Source of the DNA: Mojavia pulchra JT2-VF2
Lineage (GTDB): Bacteria > Cyanobacteriota > Cyanobacteriia > Cyanobacteriales > Nostocaceae
Direction: 5' to 3'
Assembly (NCBI GenBank): GCA_019359325.1
Contig: JAHHHN010000020.1
Coordinates: 55,859-119,858, forward strand
Length of the DNA stretch: 64,000 nucleotides
Shown here: piece after piece, positions 52,797-62,378 of the stretch
Layout: each line of letters begins with the position of its first letter
Numbering within the stretch: position 1 is the stretch's first letter
Translations under genes and position numbers: made by a program
Notes under the pieces: generated by a model
Databases searched by the model: none
What the model was told of the DNA's origin: nothing
Seen by the model: only the letters and a program-made list of their open reading frames with translations

Positions 52797-55700
52797 ATGG
52801 AACTGAAAAATAACTGGTTAGCTCCAAATAGAGGCACTCTGGCACGGCTGCTACAGTGGGTAAATCTCCGGCCGGAGGAGAGCGAACGGACGTGGATGAT
52901 GTTTGCCTTTTATACAACTATATCTGTGGGATTGCGGTGGGCAGAGGACAGTACAGTAGCACTGTTTTTGGACGAATATGGGGCTAATCCATTGCCATGG
53001 ATGTATATAGCCAGTGCGGTGATGGGTGTGGGGCTGGTTGTTTTATATTCTTGGCTACAAAAAATTTTCCCCTTGCGTTGGGTAATAGTGGCGATCGCAC
53101 CTTGCATGGTCGTGCCATTAGTTTTATTAGTTTTATTGCGTTCTGGTCTACACGTTTCTTACCTGACAGTAGTGATCGTGTTTCTGTTGAGGTTATGGGT
53201 AGACGCGCTTTATGTAGTCAATGACCTGAATACTTCTATCGTTGCTAACCAACTATTTAACATTCGGGAAATTAAACGCACCTATCCACTAGTCAGCAGT
53301 GGTCTTTTGGTAGCCGACGTTATTAGCGGTTTTAGCTTGCCTTGGCTGCTAGAATTCGCCAAGCTCAATAAGGTGATTATCATCGCTTGTGCAGTGATTA
53401 TCTTCGGGGCGGGAATTCTCAGTTATTTAACTCATCAATATCGAGAATCTTTTCCTGATGCACCGCAACGACTAGTTTCCCCAGAACAAGCTAACCAGCA
53501 CCGTCGCCTGCAAGCACCACTCAAGCGCTATACCTTGCAACTGTTTGCCTTTATTGGGCTTTTGCAAGTGATTGGATTATTAATAGATTTTCAATATCTG
53601 CGCGAACTGAAATCTAATTTTGGTGACCGAGAACTTGCTAGCTTCTTGGGACTATTTGGTGGCATTGTGGGTCTGTGTGAATTATTAACGCAGTGGTTTA
53701 TCTCCAGTCGCCTGATAGAACGGATTGGCGTGTTTTTTGCTGCCGCGCTTTTACCGATTACAGTAGGCTTTATTGTACCTGGGGCGATCGCATTGCTCAA
53801 CATATTTCCGGCAATGCAAATGTCTGGCTTTTTTTGGGGGTTGATAATTCTCAAATTCTGCGATGAACTTTTGCGCTACACCTTTATCATGAGTAGCGGG
53901 CCAGTACTGTACCAACCAATTCCAGAGCGAATTCGCAGTAGAACGCAAACATTATCAGGAGGGACAGCAGAAGCGATCGCAACAGGTACAGCAGGATTAG
54001 TAATTCTTGCGACTTTATTTTTTACTGGACAATTTATCCCTGAACCGCTACAAAAGTGGGTATTTATAGCTGAAACAGTTGTAGTAGCTGGTATATGTTT
54101 AAAAGTAGTTTTGCTCCTGCGATCGCGCTATGTTGACCTGTTAGTTTTAAGTGCCGACCGGGGTGAGCTAAGTGCGGCAAATGTCGGTCTAAGAGTGTTC
54201 AAACAAGGAGTAGTCAAAGCTTTAGCAGAAAAAGGCAATTCCGCAGATAAACGCTCCTGCATTGAACTTTTAGCTCAAATAGATCCTAAAGGTGCGGTAG
54301 AAGTTTTAGCACCCTTACTCATAAAGTTACCGTCCGACCTCCAATGCCAGAGTCTGGAAGTAATGCTTGTTGGTGATATCAATGCCAATTATTTACCTGA
54401 TGTTCGCCCTTTATTAGAACAACCCCAAGGAACTGTTACTCCTGAAGTGTTTGCCCTTGCTTTACGCTATGTTTGGCTGGCTGAACCACATCCGAATTTA
54501 AGCTTACTAGAAGAGTACTTAAACCCACGCCAACACTCACTGATTCGAGCTACCGCCGCCGCTTTACTGTTGCGTCAGGGAACGCCAATACAAAAGGTAG
54601 CAGCTACCAAAGCCATGCGTCGGATGCTGACTCATAAACTAGAACGGGAACGGGTGAATGGCGTTAAAGCTCTCAGAGAAGCAGTTTATTTGCAGGCTTT
54701 GCGGATTCACATCCCGAATTTATTGCAAGATGATTCATTAGGGGTGCGCTGTGCAGTATTAGAAATGATTGCAGCAACCCGTTTGGAAGAGTATTATTCA
54801 GCGCTACTTGCCGCACTTTATTATAAATCCACTCGCAGCACAGCAATGCGGGCATTAGTGCAATTAGAAAATGAAGCTTTAGAAATGTTGCTCAAGCTGG
54901 CTACTAATATTTATAAACCAGAAGTAGTGCGGATGTACGCTTGGCGTACTATTGGTCAAATCGGCACTCAAGAGGCGGTAGATTATTTATGGCAGAACTT
55001 AGAACAATCTTGGGGCACTACCAGATACTATATTCTCCGCAGCTTATTAAAAATACACAAACAACCAGAAATTACTAGTTTAGAGGATCAATTTTACGAA
55101 AGTAGAGTAGAAACTTTAATTGACCAGGAATTACAGTTTCTAGGCGAGATTTACGCCGCTTATATAGACTTTGCAACACCGCAGACTAGAGAAAATCAGC
55201 AATCACAAGAAGAAATTCTAGGTGTTTGCGAGTTACTGCAACGCGCCCTCTTAGAGTTAGAAATAGATGTTAAAGAAAGATTGTTACTGTTACTTAAGTT
55301 GCTTTACTCTCCAGAAAAAATGCAAGCCGTGGCTTTTAATCTCCGGTCTGAGTCAGGAGTCAACTTAGCGCGAGGTTTAGAGATTTTAGACCATACCGTG
55401 AAGCTGCGTTGCAAATCTTTGTTGTTGAATATCTTGGATAGGCGATCGCACGAAGAAAAACTGTATCTGCTCACCGAAGCAAAGTTAATCGAATATCAAC
55501 CACTTTCAGTAAGCGATCGCCTCCGCAGGTTATTGATGCTAGCTAATTTCCTTTCTGACTGGTGTTTAGCTTGCTGTTTCCATTTTGCTCAAGTTAGCCA
55601 CATCCGACTGACAATTCCCGAAATTATGATTTCTTTACGCCATCCGACTGGTTTTGTACGGGAAGCTGCGATCGCCTACCTAAGTGTTGTTTCACGCCGC

Positions 55701-55802
55701 ATCCTCCTAGAACTTTTACCACAACTGCAAAAAGATCAACATCCTCTGGTGGTGGCTCAAGTTAAGGAGTTAATGGCAAAATATCAACTCCAAAAACTAT
55801 AG
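52797..55802 (+). CDS. Large membrane transporter-like protein with HEAT-repeat tail
   Basis: A 1001-residue protein. Residues 1-450 contain about 11-12 hydrophobic helices (MMFAFYTTISVGLRWAEDST, VVLYSWLQKIF and later), resembling the ATP/ADP translocase or MFS fold. Residues 455-1000 are an alpha-helical repeat region of HEAT type (HPNLSLLEEYLNPRQHSLIR, VRCAVLEMIAATRLEEYYSA, TGFVREAAIAYLSVVSRRIL). The combination is seen in cyanobacteria with unknown role. The HEAT part is probably cytosolic and may bind partners. It is monocistronic. Confidence 0.75.
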   Translation: MELKNNWLAPNRGTLARLLQWVNLRPEESERTWMMFAFYTTISVGLRWAEDSTVALFLDEYGANPLPWMYIASAVMGVGLVVLYSWLQKIFPLRWVIVAIAPCMVVPLVLLVLLRSGLHVSYLTVVIVFLLRLWVDALYVVNDLNTSIVANQLFNIREIKRTYPLVSSGLLVADVISGFSLPWLLEFAKLNKVIIIACAVIIFGAGILSYLTHQYRESFPDAPQRLVSPEQANQHRRLQAPLKRYTLQLFAFIGLLQVIGLLIDFQYLRELKSNFGDRELASFLGLFGGIVGLCELLTQWFISSRLIERIGVFFAAALLPITVGFIVPGAIALLNIFPAMQMSGFFWGLIILKFCDELLRYTFIMSSGPVLYQPIPERIRSRTQTLSGGTAEAIATGTAGLVILATLFFTGQFIPEPLQKWVFIAETVVVAGICLKVVLLLRSRYVDLLVLSADRGELSAANVGLRVFKQGVVKALAEKGNSADKRSCIELLAQIDPKGAVEVLAPLLIKLPSDLQCQSLEVMLVGDINANYLPDVRPLLEQPQGTVTPEVFALALRYVWLAEPHPNLSLLEEYLNPRQHSLIRATAAALLLRQGTPIQKVAATKAMRRMLTHKLERERVNGVKALREAVYLQALRIHIPNLLQDDSLGVRCAVLEMIAATRLEEYYSALLAALYYKSTRSTAMRALVQLENEALEMLLKLATNIYKPEVVRMYAWRTIGQIGTQEAVDYLWQNLEQSWGTTRYYILRSLLKIHKQPEITSLEDQFYESRVETLIDQELQFLGEIYAAYIDFATPQTRENQQSQEEILGVCELLQRALLELEIDVKERLLLLLKLLYSPEKMQAVAFNLRSESGVNLARGLEILDHTVKLRCKSLLLNILDRRSHEEKLYLLTEAKLIEYQPLSVSDRLRRLLMLANFLSDWCLACCFHFAQVSHIRLTIPEIMISLRHPTGFVREAAIAYLSVVSRRILLELLPQLQKDQHPLVVAQVKELMAKYQLQKL

Positions 55803-55983
55803 TTACTATTTTGTTTACTAGAAGACCTATCTTAACTAGGGTATATATATTAATCAGTTAGAAACCACCTAGAAACTCTCTCACGTGCTATCACTTTCTG
55901 ATCACATTTGTTGTTGATGCTGAAGGCAAATCGACTCATAAACAACAGCTTTGTAGATTCATCAGCACTATTTGAGAGGCAAC

Positions 55984-56520
55984 ATGGCTTCTGGTCAACT
56001 TCAACACGCTATTGGGATATTTCACAGCCGCAAAATTGCGCTACAGGCGCTTGATGAGTTGGGAAGTAATGGCTTTCCAATGAGTAAGATTTCGGTAATC
56101 ATCAAAAAACCCAAATCCGACGAGCCACTTGATGGTGCCGAGACCAGTGAAAGTACTCTCGCTCCATCTGAAGGTGCTAGGGTAGGTGGTTTAGCAGGTG
56201 CTGGGGCGGGTGGCTTATTAACCTTAGTCGCAGGTCTAGGTGTTTTGCTGGTTCCTGGCTTTGGGCCAGCATTAGCAGCAGAGTCTGTTTTAGCCACCCT
56301 TTTAGGAAGTGGAGCTAGTGCAGCTGCTGGCGGTCTTATCGGCGCATTGCGAGGCTGGTTTCTTCCCGACGAAGCTGCTCAACTTTATAACGACCGAGTA
56401 GAGCAAGGAAATTATTTAGTGACGGTAGAAAGTACAGAAAACGAAATCCATCATGCCGAACTTGTTCTTAAGCGTTGGGGTATTCAAGAGTGGCGTGTTT
56501 TTGACGTTCCCAGAAGTTGA
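55984..56520 (+). CDS. Stress-related protein with glycine-rich membrane segment
   Basis: A 178-residue protein of the general stress (YflT-like/DUF1269) kind. N-terminal QHAIGIFHSRKIALQALDEL is a ferredoxin-like alpha/beta part. The middle (about 70-130) is a glycine/alanine-rich hydrophobic stretch (VGGLAGAGAGGLLTLVAGLG), then a repeated alpha/beta part (YLVTVESTENEIHHAELVLK). The ATG at 55984 with GAGAGG upstream is chosen; an earlier TTG is possible. Some databases call these proteins histidine kinases; no kinase motif is present. Confidence 0.75.
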   Translation: MASGQLQHAIGIFHSRKIALQALDELGSNGFPMSKISVIIKKPKSDEPLDGAETSESTLAPSEGARVGGLAGAGAGGLLTLVAGLGVLLVPGFGPALAAESVLATLLGSGASAAAGGLIGALRGWFLPDEAAQLYNDRVEQGNYLVTVESTENEIHHAELVLKRWGIQEWRVFDVPRS

Positions 56521-56535
56521 ACTATTGTAAATCTC

Positions 56536-56642
56536 ATACCAAGTTGCAATCAAAAGTAGCAACTGTCATTGCGAGCGAAACAAAGTGGAGCGAAGCAACC
56601 TTCCCTAACGAAAGATTACTACAACAGAACGCAACTTGGTAT
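56536..56642. repeat. 107-bp MITE-like element
   Basis: Perfect 12-bp terminal inverted repeats ATACCAAGTTGC and GCAACTTGGTAT. The interior holds the repeat word TGTCATTGCGAGCGAAAC. No coding capacity. A clear target duplication was not seen. Confidence 0.65.
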
Positions 56643-56730
56643 CAGTACCAAGCTATGGCTCACAGCTACACCTTCAGTCTCTTGCTAGCCTGTAAAGTGA
56701 AATAGGAAGTATAAGAGTATTAGGGTAGCC

Positions 56731-57417
56731 ATGTACGTACTAATTGGTGGAGCTGGCTTGGTGGGACTGAGTTTGGCTCAAAGACTAGTAGAGCTGGGGC
56801 ATACTGTTGCTGTCATTGACATTGACCCTACCGCTTGCCGCTATGCCCGTGAACAAGTGGGAGCAATGGCTTTTGAAGGCAGCGCCGTAAGTACAGAAGT
56901 ATTGTTAGAAGCAGGGATTCGCAAAGCCGGCTCTTTGGCGGCTGTCCTCAGAAGTGATGCTTTAAACTTGGCAATGGTGACTCTTGCTAAACACTACGGT
57001 GTTCCCCACATTCTAAGTCGGATGCGTCACCCCGATTTCGCCGAACCATTGCGTCTAGCTGGAGCTAACCACATCATCAGTACCGTTGAGTTAGCAGTTT
57101 CAACGATGGTCAATGCCATTGAGTATCCTCAAGTAGAATCAATGATGCATTTTGAGCAGGGACAGATTGAGGTGCTAAAGCTTTCTATCCCCAATAATTG
57201 TTATGTTGTCGGCCGTAGCGTTGCTGAAATCGCTCAGGATTCCCGTTTTCCCACTGGTTCGCTAATTATTGGCTATCAACCTCATCCCCACGAAGATTTG
57301 ATGATTCCTAACGGCAGTACAGTATTAGAACCTGAGTCAACTGTGCTGATTGTGACGAAGCCAGGATCCTTACATCAAGTTATTGATTTTATTGAAGGCT
57401 GTAATACTAATTTGTAA
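56731..57417 (+). CDS. TrkA-type potassium-uptake regulator
   Basis: NAD-binding regulator of K+ channels or transporters, 228 residues. TrkA-N domain (VLIGGAGLVGLSLAQRLVEL, then AVIDIDPTACRYARE) covers residues 1-130 and a TrkA-C domain covers 145-225 (LKLSIPNNCYVVGRSVAEIA). It is cytosolic and would bind a membrane pore subunit not present in the window. Neighbours include a lipoprotein and Na+/H+ antiporters, so ion balance is the likely theme. Confidence 0.85.
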   Translation: MYVLIGGAGLVGLSLAQRLVELGHTVAVIDIDPTACRYAREQVGAMAFEGSAVSTEVLLEAGIRKAGSLAAVLRSDALNLAMVTLAKHYGVPHILSRMRHPDFAEPLRLAGANHIISTVELAVSTMVNAIEYPQVESMMHFEQGQIEVLKLSIPNNCYVVGRSVAEIAQDSRFPTGSLIIGYQPHPHEDLMIPNGSTVLEPESTVLIVTKPGSLHQVIDFIEGCNTNL

Positions 57418-57490
57418 TTTTTCAGATTAATCTAGGTTTCCAGGATTATATCTGTAGCCTTATTTTAAACAATTGGTGTAAATAGTTTTA

Positions 57491-58063
57491 ATGAAGCTAT
57501 ATCAACATTTTTATTTAGCAATTGGTTTTATTATTCTTGCGTCTTGTCAATCAACGAAGGTTCCACCAAAGTTACAACCCGATACAACTGGGGTAACTCA
57601 ATCTCACAAGATAGTGACTCTGGATAAAAAGTTCAAGATAGTAATGGGTCAAACTATCTATGTTCCTGTCTATTCCCATATTTATCATCACAATCGGCAG
57701 GAGATTTTCGAGTTAGCAATTACGCTCAGTATTCGGAATACAGATTTGAACAATCCTATGATTATTACTTCGGTGCGTTACTATGACTCGAATGGTAAAT
57801 TAGTTAAACAGTATTTAGATCGTCCTATTCAACTTGATGCACTAGCTTCTACAGATTTTTTTGTAAATAGAAATGATACTAGTGGAGGTTTAGGAGCAAA
57901 CTTTATTGTAGAGTGGGTAGCCCAAACAGAAATATCTGAGCCGATAGTGGAAGCAGTCATGATTGGTACTGACTACCAGCAAGGAATTTCTTTTACGAGT
58001 CCTGGTAAAGTCATCAAAAATCAAAACAACTACAAACGCTCATCTTCAAAGCAGAAATCATAA
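57491..58063 (+). CDS. DUF3124 lipoprotein
   Basis: A 190-residue lipoprotein. The N-terminus MKLYQHFYLAIGFIILASC has a lipobox LASC with the lipidated Cys at 19. The rest is beta-rich (TIYVPVYSHIYHHNRQEIFE, LAITLSIRNTDLNNPMIITS, VRYYDSNGKLVKQYLDRP), typical of the DUF3124 family. It is probably held at the membrane on the periplasmic side. Function unknown. It is convergent with the antiporter gene at 58070, only six bases apart. Confidence 0.8.
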   Translation: MKLYQHFYLAIGFIILASCQSTKVPPKLQPDTTGVTQSHKIVTLDKKFKIVMGQTIYVPVYSHIYHHNRQEIFELAITLSIRNTDLNNPMIITSVRYYDSNGKLVKQYLDRPIQLDALASTDFFVNRNDTSGGLGANFIVEWVAQTEISEPIVEAVMIGTDYQQGISFTSPGKVIKNQNNYKRSSSKQKS

Positions 58064-58069
58064 AATCTA

Positions 58070-59623
58070 TCAATCATCTTCTAGGGTCAGCAATTGTTCA
58101 TCAATAGTTTGTATCCGCCCGCGTACAATTTCTTCTGAGAGAATTCGTTTACGCATTGCCTCATTGAGCGCTCCTTTTTCAGCTAGGAGTAAGCGGCGGC
58201 GGATAGCATCAAGTTTACTGAGTTCGCTATTTTTGGCTTTCAACTCTTCTGGGCGGCGATTATAAAATTCCCGTAATGCCTTTTCTGCTCCAGCGATTCG
58301 CACTTGATAAACTGAACGCATCTCTTCATAGACAGATTTTGGCAATACCCCTGATTTCAACAGACTATCTAATTCATCCTGTGCTGCTTTACCCGTCATG
58401 AGTTGGGCTTGCATTTCTTCAACCTGCTGTTGAGTCTCTGAAAAGTTAGATAATTTTAAGCGTTTTACCACCCAAGGCAAACTTAACCCCTGCCCCACTA
58501 ATGAAACCAGTACACTGCCGAAAACTAAAGCGATGAGGACTTCTCGTCCTGGTAGCGTGGTGGGTAAGCTTAACGCCAGAGCCATCGAGAGTGAACCTTT
58601 GATGTTGCCAAAAAAGAGTAAATGTTGCCAACGCAGCGGAATTGGGCGGTCAAACCAACGAACCCCTGCTAGCAGTGGATAGACTGTAAGAACTCGCCCA
58701 ACTTGATAAGCCAAAACAGCAAGTAGAATAGCAGGTAAAGTCCTCCATAATATAACGAGGTTTATTTCTACACCAATCAGCAAGAAAATAAAGGTATTCA
58801 CAGTAAAACTTGCATATTCCCAGAAACTTAACAAGGTTATGCGACTAGAAGCAGAAGTATTGCGGGAAAGCCCAAAATTACCGAAAATTAATCCAGCTAC
58901 AACTACAGCCACAGCACCTGATACGCCTAGAAACTGCCCAACCTGAAAAGTTCCTAATGCAACTGCGACTGTCAGTAAGAGACTGCTCAGGGGATCATCT
59001 AAACGGGCGAATATAGGTATGCTCAAGTAGCCCAAGACTAACCCGATAAGGCAGCCTCCTAAAGAGATAAATAGCAGTTGTTGGATTCCCTCTAGCAATG
59101 TCAGTGAGCCTGTTGAATATACTTGCAAAATCAAGTTGAACGAAACAAGGGCCGCAGCATCGTTAAATAAAGTTTCTCCTTCAACGATGGTGGAAAGCCG
59201 GGAGGGTACTGGTATTTCCTTAAAGACGGCAATCATTGAAACCGTGTCAGTATTTGCCAAAATCACTCCTACAAATAAGGCAGGTATCCAACTCAATCCC
59301 AGCCCAAATTTTAATAGGACGGCAATAATAGCGCTAGAAAGCACAGCCCCAGGGCCAGCCAGAAGAGCAATTGGTTTAAACGTGCTGCGTAAACGGCTGA
59401 CATCTGTATTGATGCCAGCTTCAAATATGAGAATTGGCAAGAAAAGATTCAAAACTAAAGAAGGATCTAAACCAATGCGACGAGACAGCAACTCAGTGAT
59501 TGGTAAACCTGCTAGCACTAAACCCGTGACATAAGGAACTCGCAACCGACGGGATAGCAGAGCTACACCAGTGGCAACGAGTAGAAGAATAATTGAAATA
59601 GTAACTAATTGAGTAACACTCAC
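58070..59623 (-). CDS. Na+/H+ antiporter, CPA1 family (copy 1)
   Basis: Monovalent cation/proton antiporter of 517 residues with about 12 membrane helices (to about 400) and a cytosolic tail. The ion-binding region shows VEGETLFNDAAALVSFNLIL (Asn-Asp pair) and ILIFEAGINTDVSRL. The C-terminal tail (about 405-517) is helical and charged (QVEEMQAQLMTGKAAQDELD, RRRLLLAEKGALNEAMR), which often controls pH response. The starting codon gives MSVTQLVTISIIL. It precedes the DUF389 gene on the same strand in order of coordinates but is downstream of it in transcription, 45 bases apart, so both may be one unit. Confidence 0.88.
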   Translation of the reverse strand: MSVTQLVTISIILLLVATGVALLSRRLRVPYVTGLVLAGLPITELLSRRIGLDPSLVLNLFLPILIFEAGINTDVSRLRSTFKPIALLAGPGAVLSSAIIAVLLKFGLGLSWIPALFVGVILANTDTVSMIAVFKEIPVPSRLSTIVEGETLFNDAAALVSFNLILQVYSTGSLTLLEGIQQLLFISLGGCLIGLVLGYLSIPIFARLDDPLSSLLLTVAVALGTFQVGQFLGVSGAVAVVVAGLIFGNFGLSRNTSASSRITLLSFWEYASFTVNTFIFLLIGVEINLVILWRTLPAILLAVLAYQVGRVLTVYPLLAGVRWFDRPIPLRWQHLLFFGNIKGSLSMALALSLPTTLPGREVLIALVFGSVLVSLVGQGLSLPWVVKRLKLSNFSETQQQVEEMQAQLMTGKAAQDELDSLLKSGVLPKSVYEEMRSVYQVRIAGAEKALREFYNRRPEELKAKNSELSKLDAIRRRLLLAEKGALNEAMRKRILSEEIVRGRIQTIDEQLLTLEDD

Positions 59624-59668
59624 TGAGATTCTGAGGATTTCTTTTGGCTTTGCTGATCAATCCTCATT

Positions 59669-60676
59669 TTAAGGTGTGGGGTCAGCAGACCGAATTTCTT
59701 CCACCTGACCGACTTCAAAAATCAGGGTGAAGGGTTGCCCCATTTCTCTCTCGATAAATTCTTCTAATAACTGTACTTGCCGGGGTGTGACAGCTTTCTT
59801 AGCCCGCACACTCAAGCGAACTTCCGGGGGCTTTGTCAACCAGTTGGTGTTACTGTTGAGCAACTGCAATCGTTGAAAGGTGACGGTTCGGTTCAACAAT
59901 GCCCTTCGTAAGCTAATTTCTAGTTGCCCTTGTCGCACAAGTCGGGCAAAGCTGACACCCAAAGGAAGCAGCAAAACTGCTGTCAAAGCCAAAGTCCACA
60001 TTAAGGGTTTATGTGCCCGTGACAAAGATGTGTAACCTGCAATTAAAAATGTCAGCATACAAGATAAGGTAATGCCGAGCAAGTTAGTCAGGTAGAGTAG
60101 GGTTGCCCCCAAACTGAGTGACCAATTTCCTTGCGACAAGCCTAAGCCAATTACACAAATGGGGGGCATCAGTGCAACTGCGATCGCTGTCCCCGCCAAA
60201 CTGCCAGATATTTTTGGCTGGGCTTTGGCGTAACCACTAATACCACCAGCCGCTACTGCAATACCCAAATCTAGTAATGTTGGTTCCGAACGGGCCAGGA
60301 TTTCGCTGCCATAGCTAGGTAACCGCACAAACATACCTAGAATGTAAGCGATCGCCACTGCGAGCAATGTTCCCACGACTACAGCAATCACTCCTTTGCG
60401 GAAGAGAGTGAAGTTACCTTCTAAAGCGCCAAAGGCTAACCCTCGAATTGGTAACATTAAAGGTGCAATAATCATGGCCCCAATAATTACGGCAGTACTG
60501 TTTGACAATAAACCGAAAGTAGCGATTATACAGGAGCCAACAATTAAAGTTATGTAGGATGGGTCTAGGGTTGATTCTGCCAGCAAATCCATTTGTAGTT
60601 GTTGGAGATGCCTTGGTTGAGATCTTCTGCGGCGGAAATTTTCAAAGCGGTCTCGAATGTTATTACCCAAGACCAT
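59669..60676 (-). CDS. DUF389 membrane protein
   Basis: A 335-residue protein of the DUF389 family. Membrane helices fill residues 45-255 (ITLIVGSCIIATFGLLSNST, then AVIIGAMIIAPLMLPI, and others). A C-terminal alpha/beta tail at 260-335 (EVRLSVRAKKAVTPRQVQLL) follows. Function unknown; it is widespread in cyanobacteria. The motif ALMPPICVIGLGLSQGNW is conserved. It is transcribed just before the CPA1 antiporter on the minus strand and divergently from a second CPA1 gene, so an ion-related role is suspected. Confidence 0.85.
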   Translation of the reverse strand: MVLGNNIRDRFENFRRRRSQPRHLQQLQMDLLAESTLDPSYITLIVGSCIIATFGLLSNSTAVIIGAMIIAPLMLPIRGLAFGALEGNFTLFRKGVIAVVVGTLLAVAIAYILGMFVRLPSYGSEILARSEPTLLDLGIAVAAGGISGYAKAQPKISGSLAGTAIAVALMPPICVIGLGLSQGNWSLSLGATLLYLTNLLGITLSCMLTFLIAGYTSLSRAHKPLMWTLALTAVLLLPLGVSFARLVRQGQLEISLRRALLNRTVTFQRLQLLNSNTNWLTKPPEVRLSVRAKKAVTPRQVQLLEEFIEREMGQPFTLIFEVGQVEEIRSADPTP

Positions 60677-60798
60677 CCTCCTTAATATAGATAACTGTTA
60701 ATTTGTTGTTATTTGCTAAATCAAATCCCATATTTAGCTTGTGTTATCTGAAAATAGTTTGATGAAGATCAGCGCAAAATTTCACTAGGAATCTCTTG

Positions 60799-62358
60799 AT
60801 GATGATTGAATCAGCAATTAGTGAAGAAGTTATTGAGGCTAATATTAAGCAGTTTCTTTTGGTATTGTCGGTATCTTTAAGTGTAGCGACCTTACCACAA
60901 ATATTTAGCTGGTTTCGCCAGATACCCTACACTTTACTACTAGTGATTGTAGGATTAGGGTTGGCATTTGTTGATATCCGCTTAGTAAACCTTTCTCCTC
61001 AATTAATTTTGTTGATTTTTTTACCCCCATTGTTGTTTGAAGCAGCATGGAATTTAAAATGGTCGGACTTGAAGCGGGACTTGCTGCCAATTTGCCTATA
61101 CGCAGTGTTGGGAGTAGTGATTTCTATTGTGGGGATAGCAATAGGTCTCAACCAACTGGCTGGAATATCATTGACTACAGCGCTCCTCATTGGAGCAAGT
61201 TTGTCTGCCACCGATCCAGTTTCTGTCACTGCTTTATTTCGTGAATTAGGTGTAGGTAAGCGTCTTGTCACCCTAATGGAAGGCGAAAGCTTGTTCAATG
61301 ATGGCATGGCGGTAGTTGCTTTTGGTTTTTTGGTGGCATTGCCTTTGGGAACTGCACAATTGGGACTCCAGGCGCTTTTAGTGCAGTTTTTTGCAGTTGT
61401 CGGTATTGGTGTGGCTGTGGGAGCTTTAATCGGGTTTGGTATCTCCTACCTCACCCAAAGGTTCGACTTACCAATGGTAGAACAGTCTTTAACTTTGGTT
61501 TCTGCTTACGGCACTTACCTAATTACAGAAGACCTTGGTGGTTCTGGGGTAATTGGGGTTGTTACTACAGGGTTGATTTTAGGTAACTTTGGCTCTCGTG
61601 TGGGGATGAATCCGCGTACCCGAATTATTGTCTCGGAGTTTTGGGACTTTTTAGCTTTTTTTGTCAATTCAATAGTCTTTCTGCTTATTGGTGACCAAAT
61701 TCGCTTTGCCAGTTTAGGAGAAAATCTAGGAATCATTGCCGTAACAGTGGCAGCAATGATTTTGATGCGGGGGGTGGCAATTTACATTCTCAGCAGTTTG
61801 AGTTCTAGCCTCACTCAGTCAGTCGTTACCTTACCTGACCAAACTATACTTTGGTGGGGTGGGTTGCGGGGTTCGGTTTCTATTGCTCTAGCTTTGAGTG
61901 TACCTACTATCCTGCCAGAAAGAGAAAAAATTATTGCCACAGTGTTTGGAGTAGTTTTATTTACTCTACTAGTACAGGGATTGACAATTAAACCTTTGTT
62001 GCAAAAGCTCAAGCTTTTAGGTGATGCGCCCCTACGCGAGCGATACATGGAACTCGTTGCCCGTAATGTAGCTTTAGAACGAGTTCTGCAACACCTCCAG
62101 ACCGATCAACGCCCAGGTGTAGATCCAGAATTCCGTCGTTATCAAGAAACACTGGTTAAAGGGGAAATTGAAGATTTACAAACACAAATCGACAAATTAC
62201 AAACTGAGTATCCCAATCTTAAAAACTTTATAACTGAACAGTTTCGCGGGGAACTTTTAGCAATTGAAGCAGATACTTATGCGGAATTTGTCCGGTCTGG
62301 TAGGTTAAATAGAGAACTTGCGCCCATGCTTCAGGAAGTTCTGGAAAATCAAGATTAA
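60799..62358 (+). CDS. Na+/H+ antiporter, CPA1 family (copy 2)
   Basis: Second CPA1 antiporter, 519 residues. The start is chosen at ATG 60799 or the next ATG 60802 (MMIESAISEE); the frame opens one codon earlier at TTG. About 12 helices extend to 400, with key motif LMEGESLFNDGMAVVAFGF (Asn-Asp pair), LLIGASLSATDPVSVTALFR and GGLRGSVSIALALSVP. The C-terminal cytosolic tail is helical. It is divergent from DUF389 and followed 20 bases later by the HtrA protease gene, which may be co-transcribed. Confidence 0.9.
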   Translation: MMIESAISEEVIEANIKQFLLVLSVSLSVATLPQIFSWFRQIPYTLLLVIVGLGLAFVDIRLVNLSPQLILLIFLPPLLFEAAWNLKWSDLKRDLLPICLYAVLGVVISIVGIAIGLNQLAGISLTTALLIGASLSATDPVSVTALFRELGVGKRLVTLMEGESLFNDGMAVVAFGFLVALPLGTAQLGLQALLVQFFAVVGIGVAVGALIGFGISYLTQRFDLPMVEQSLTLVSAYGTYLITEDLGGSGVIGVVTTGLILGNFGSRVGMNPRTRIIVSEFWDFLAFFVNSIVFLLIGDQIRFASLGENLGIIAVTVAAMILMRGVAIYILSSLSSSLTQSVVTLPDQTILWWGGLRGSVSIALALSVPTILPEREKIIATVFGVVLFTLLVQGLTIKPLLQKLKLLGDAPLRERYMELVARNVALERVLQHLQTDQRPGVDPEFRRYQETLVKGEIEDLQTQIDKLQTEYPNLKNFITEQFRGELLAIEADTYAEFVRSGRLNRELAPMLQEVLENQD

Positions 62359-62378
62359 ACCGTTTAAATCAAAACGCC

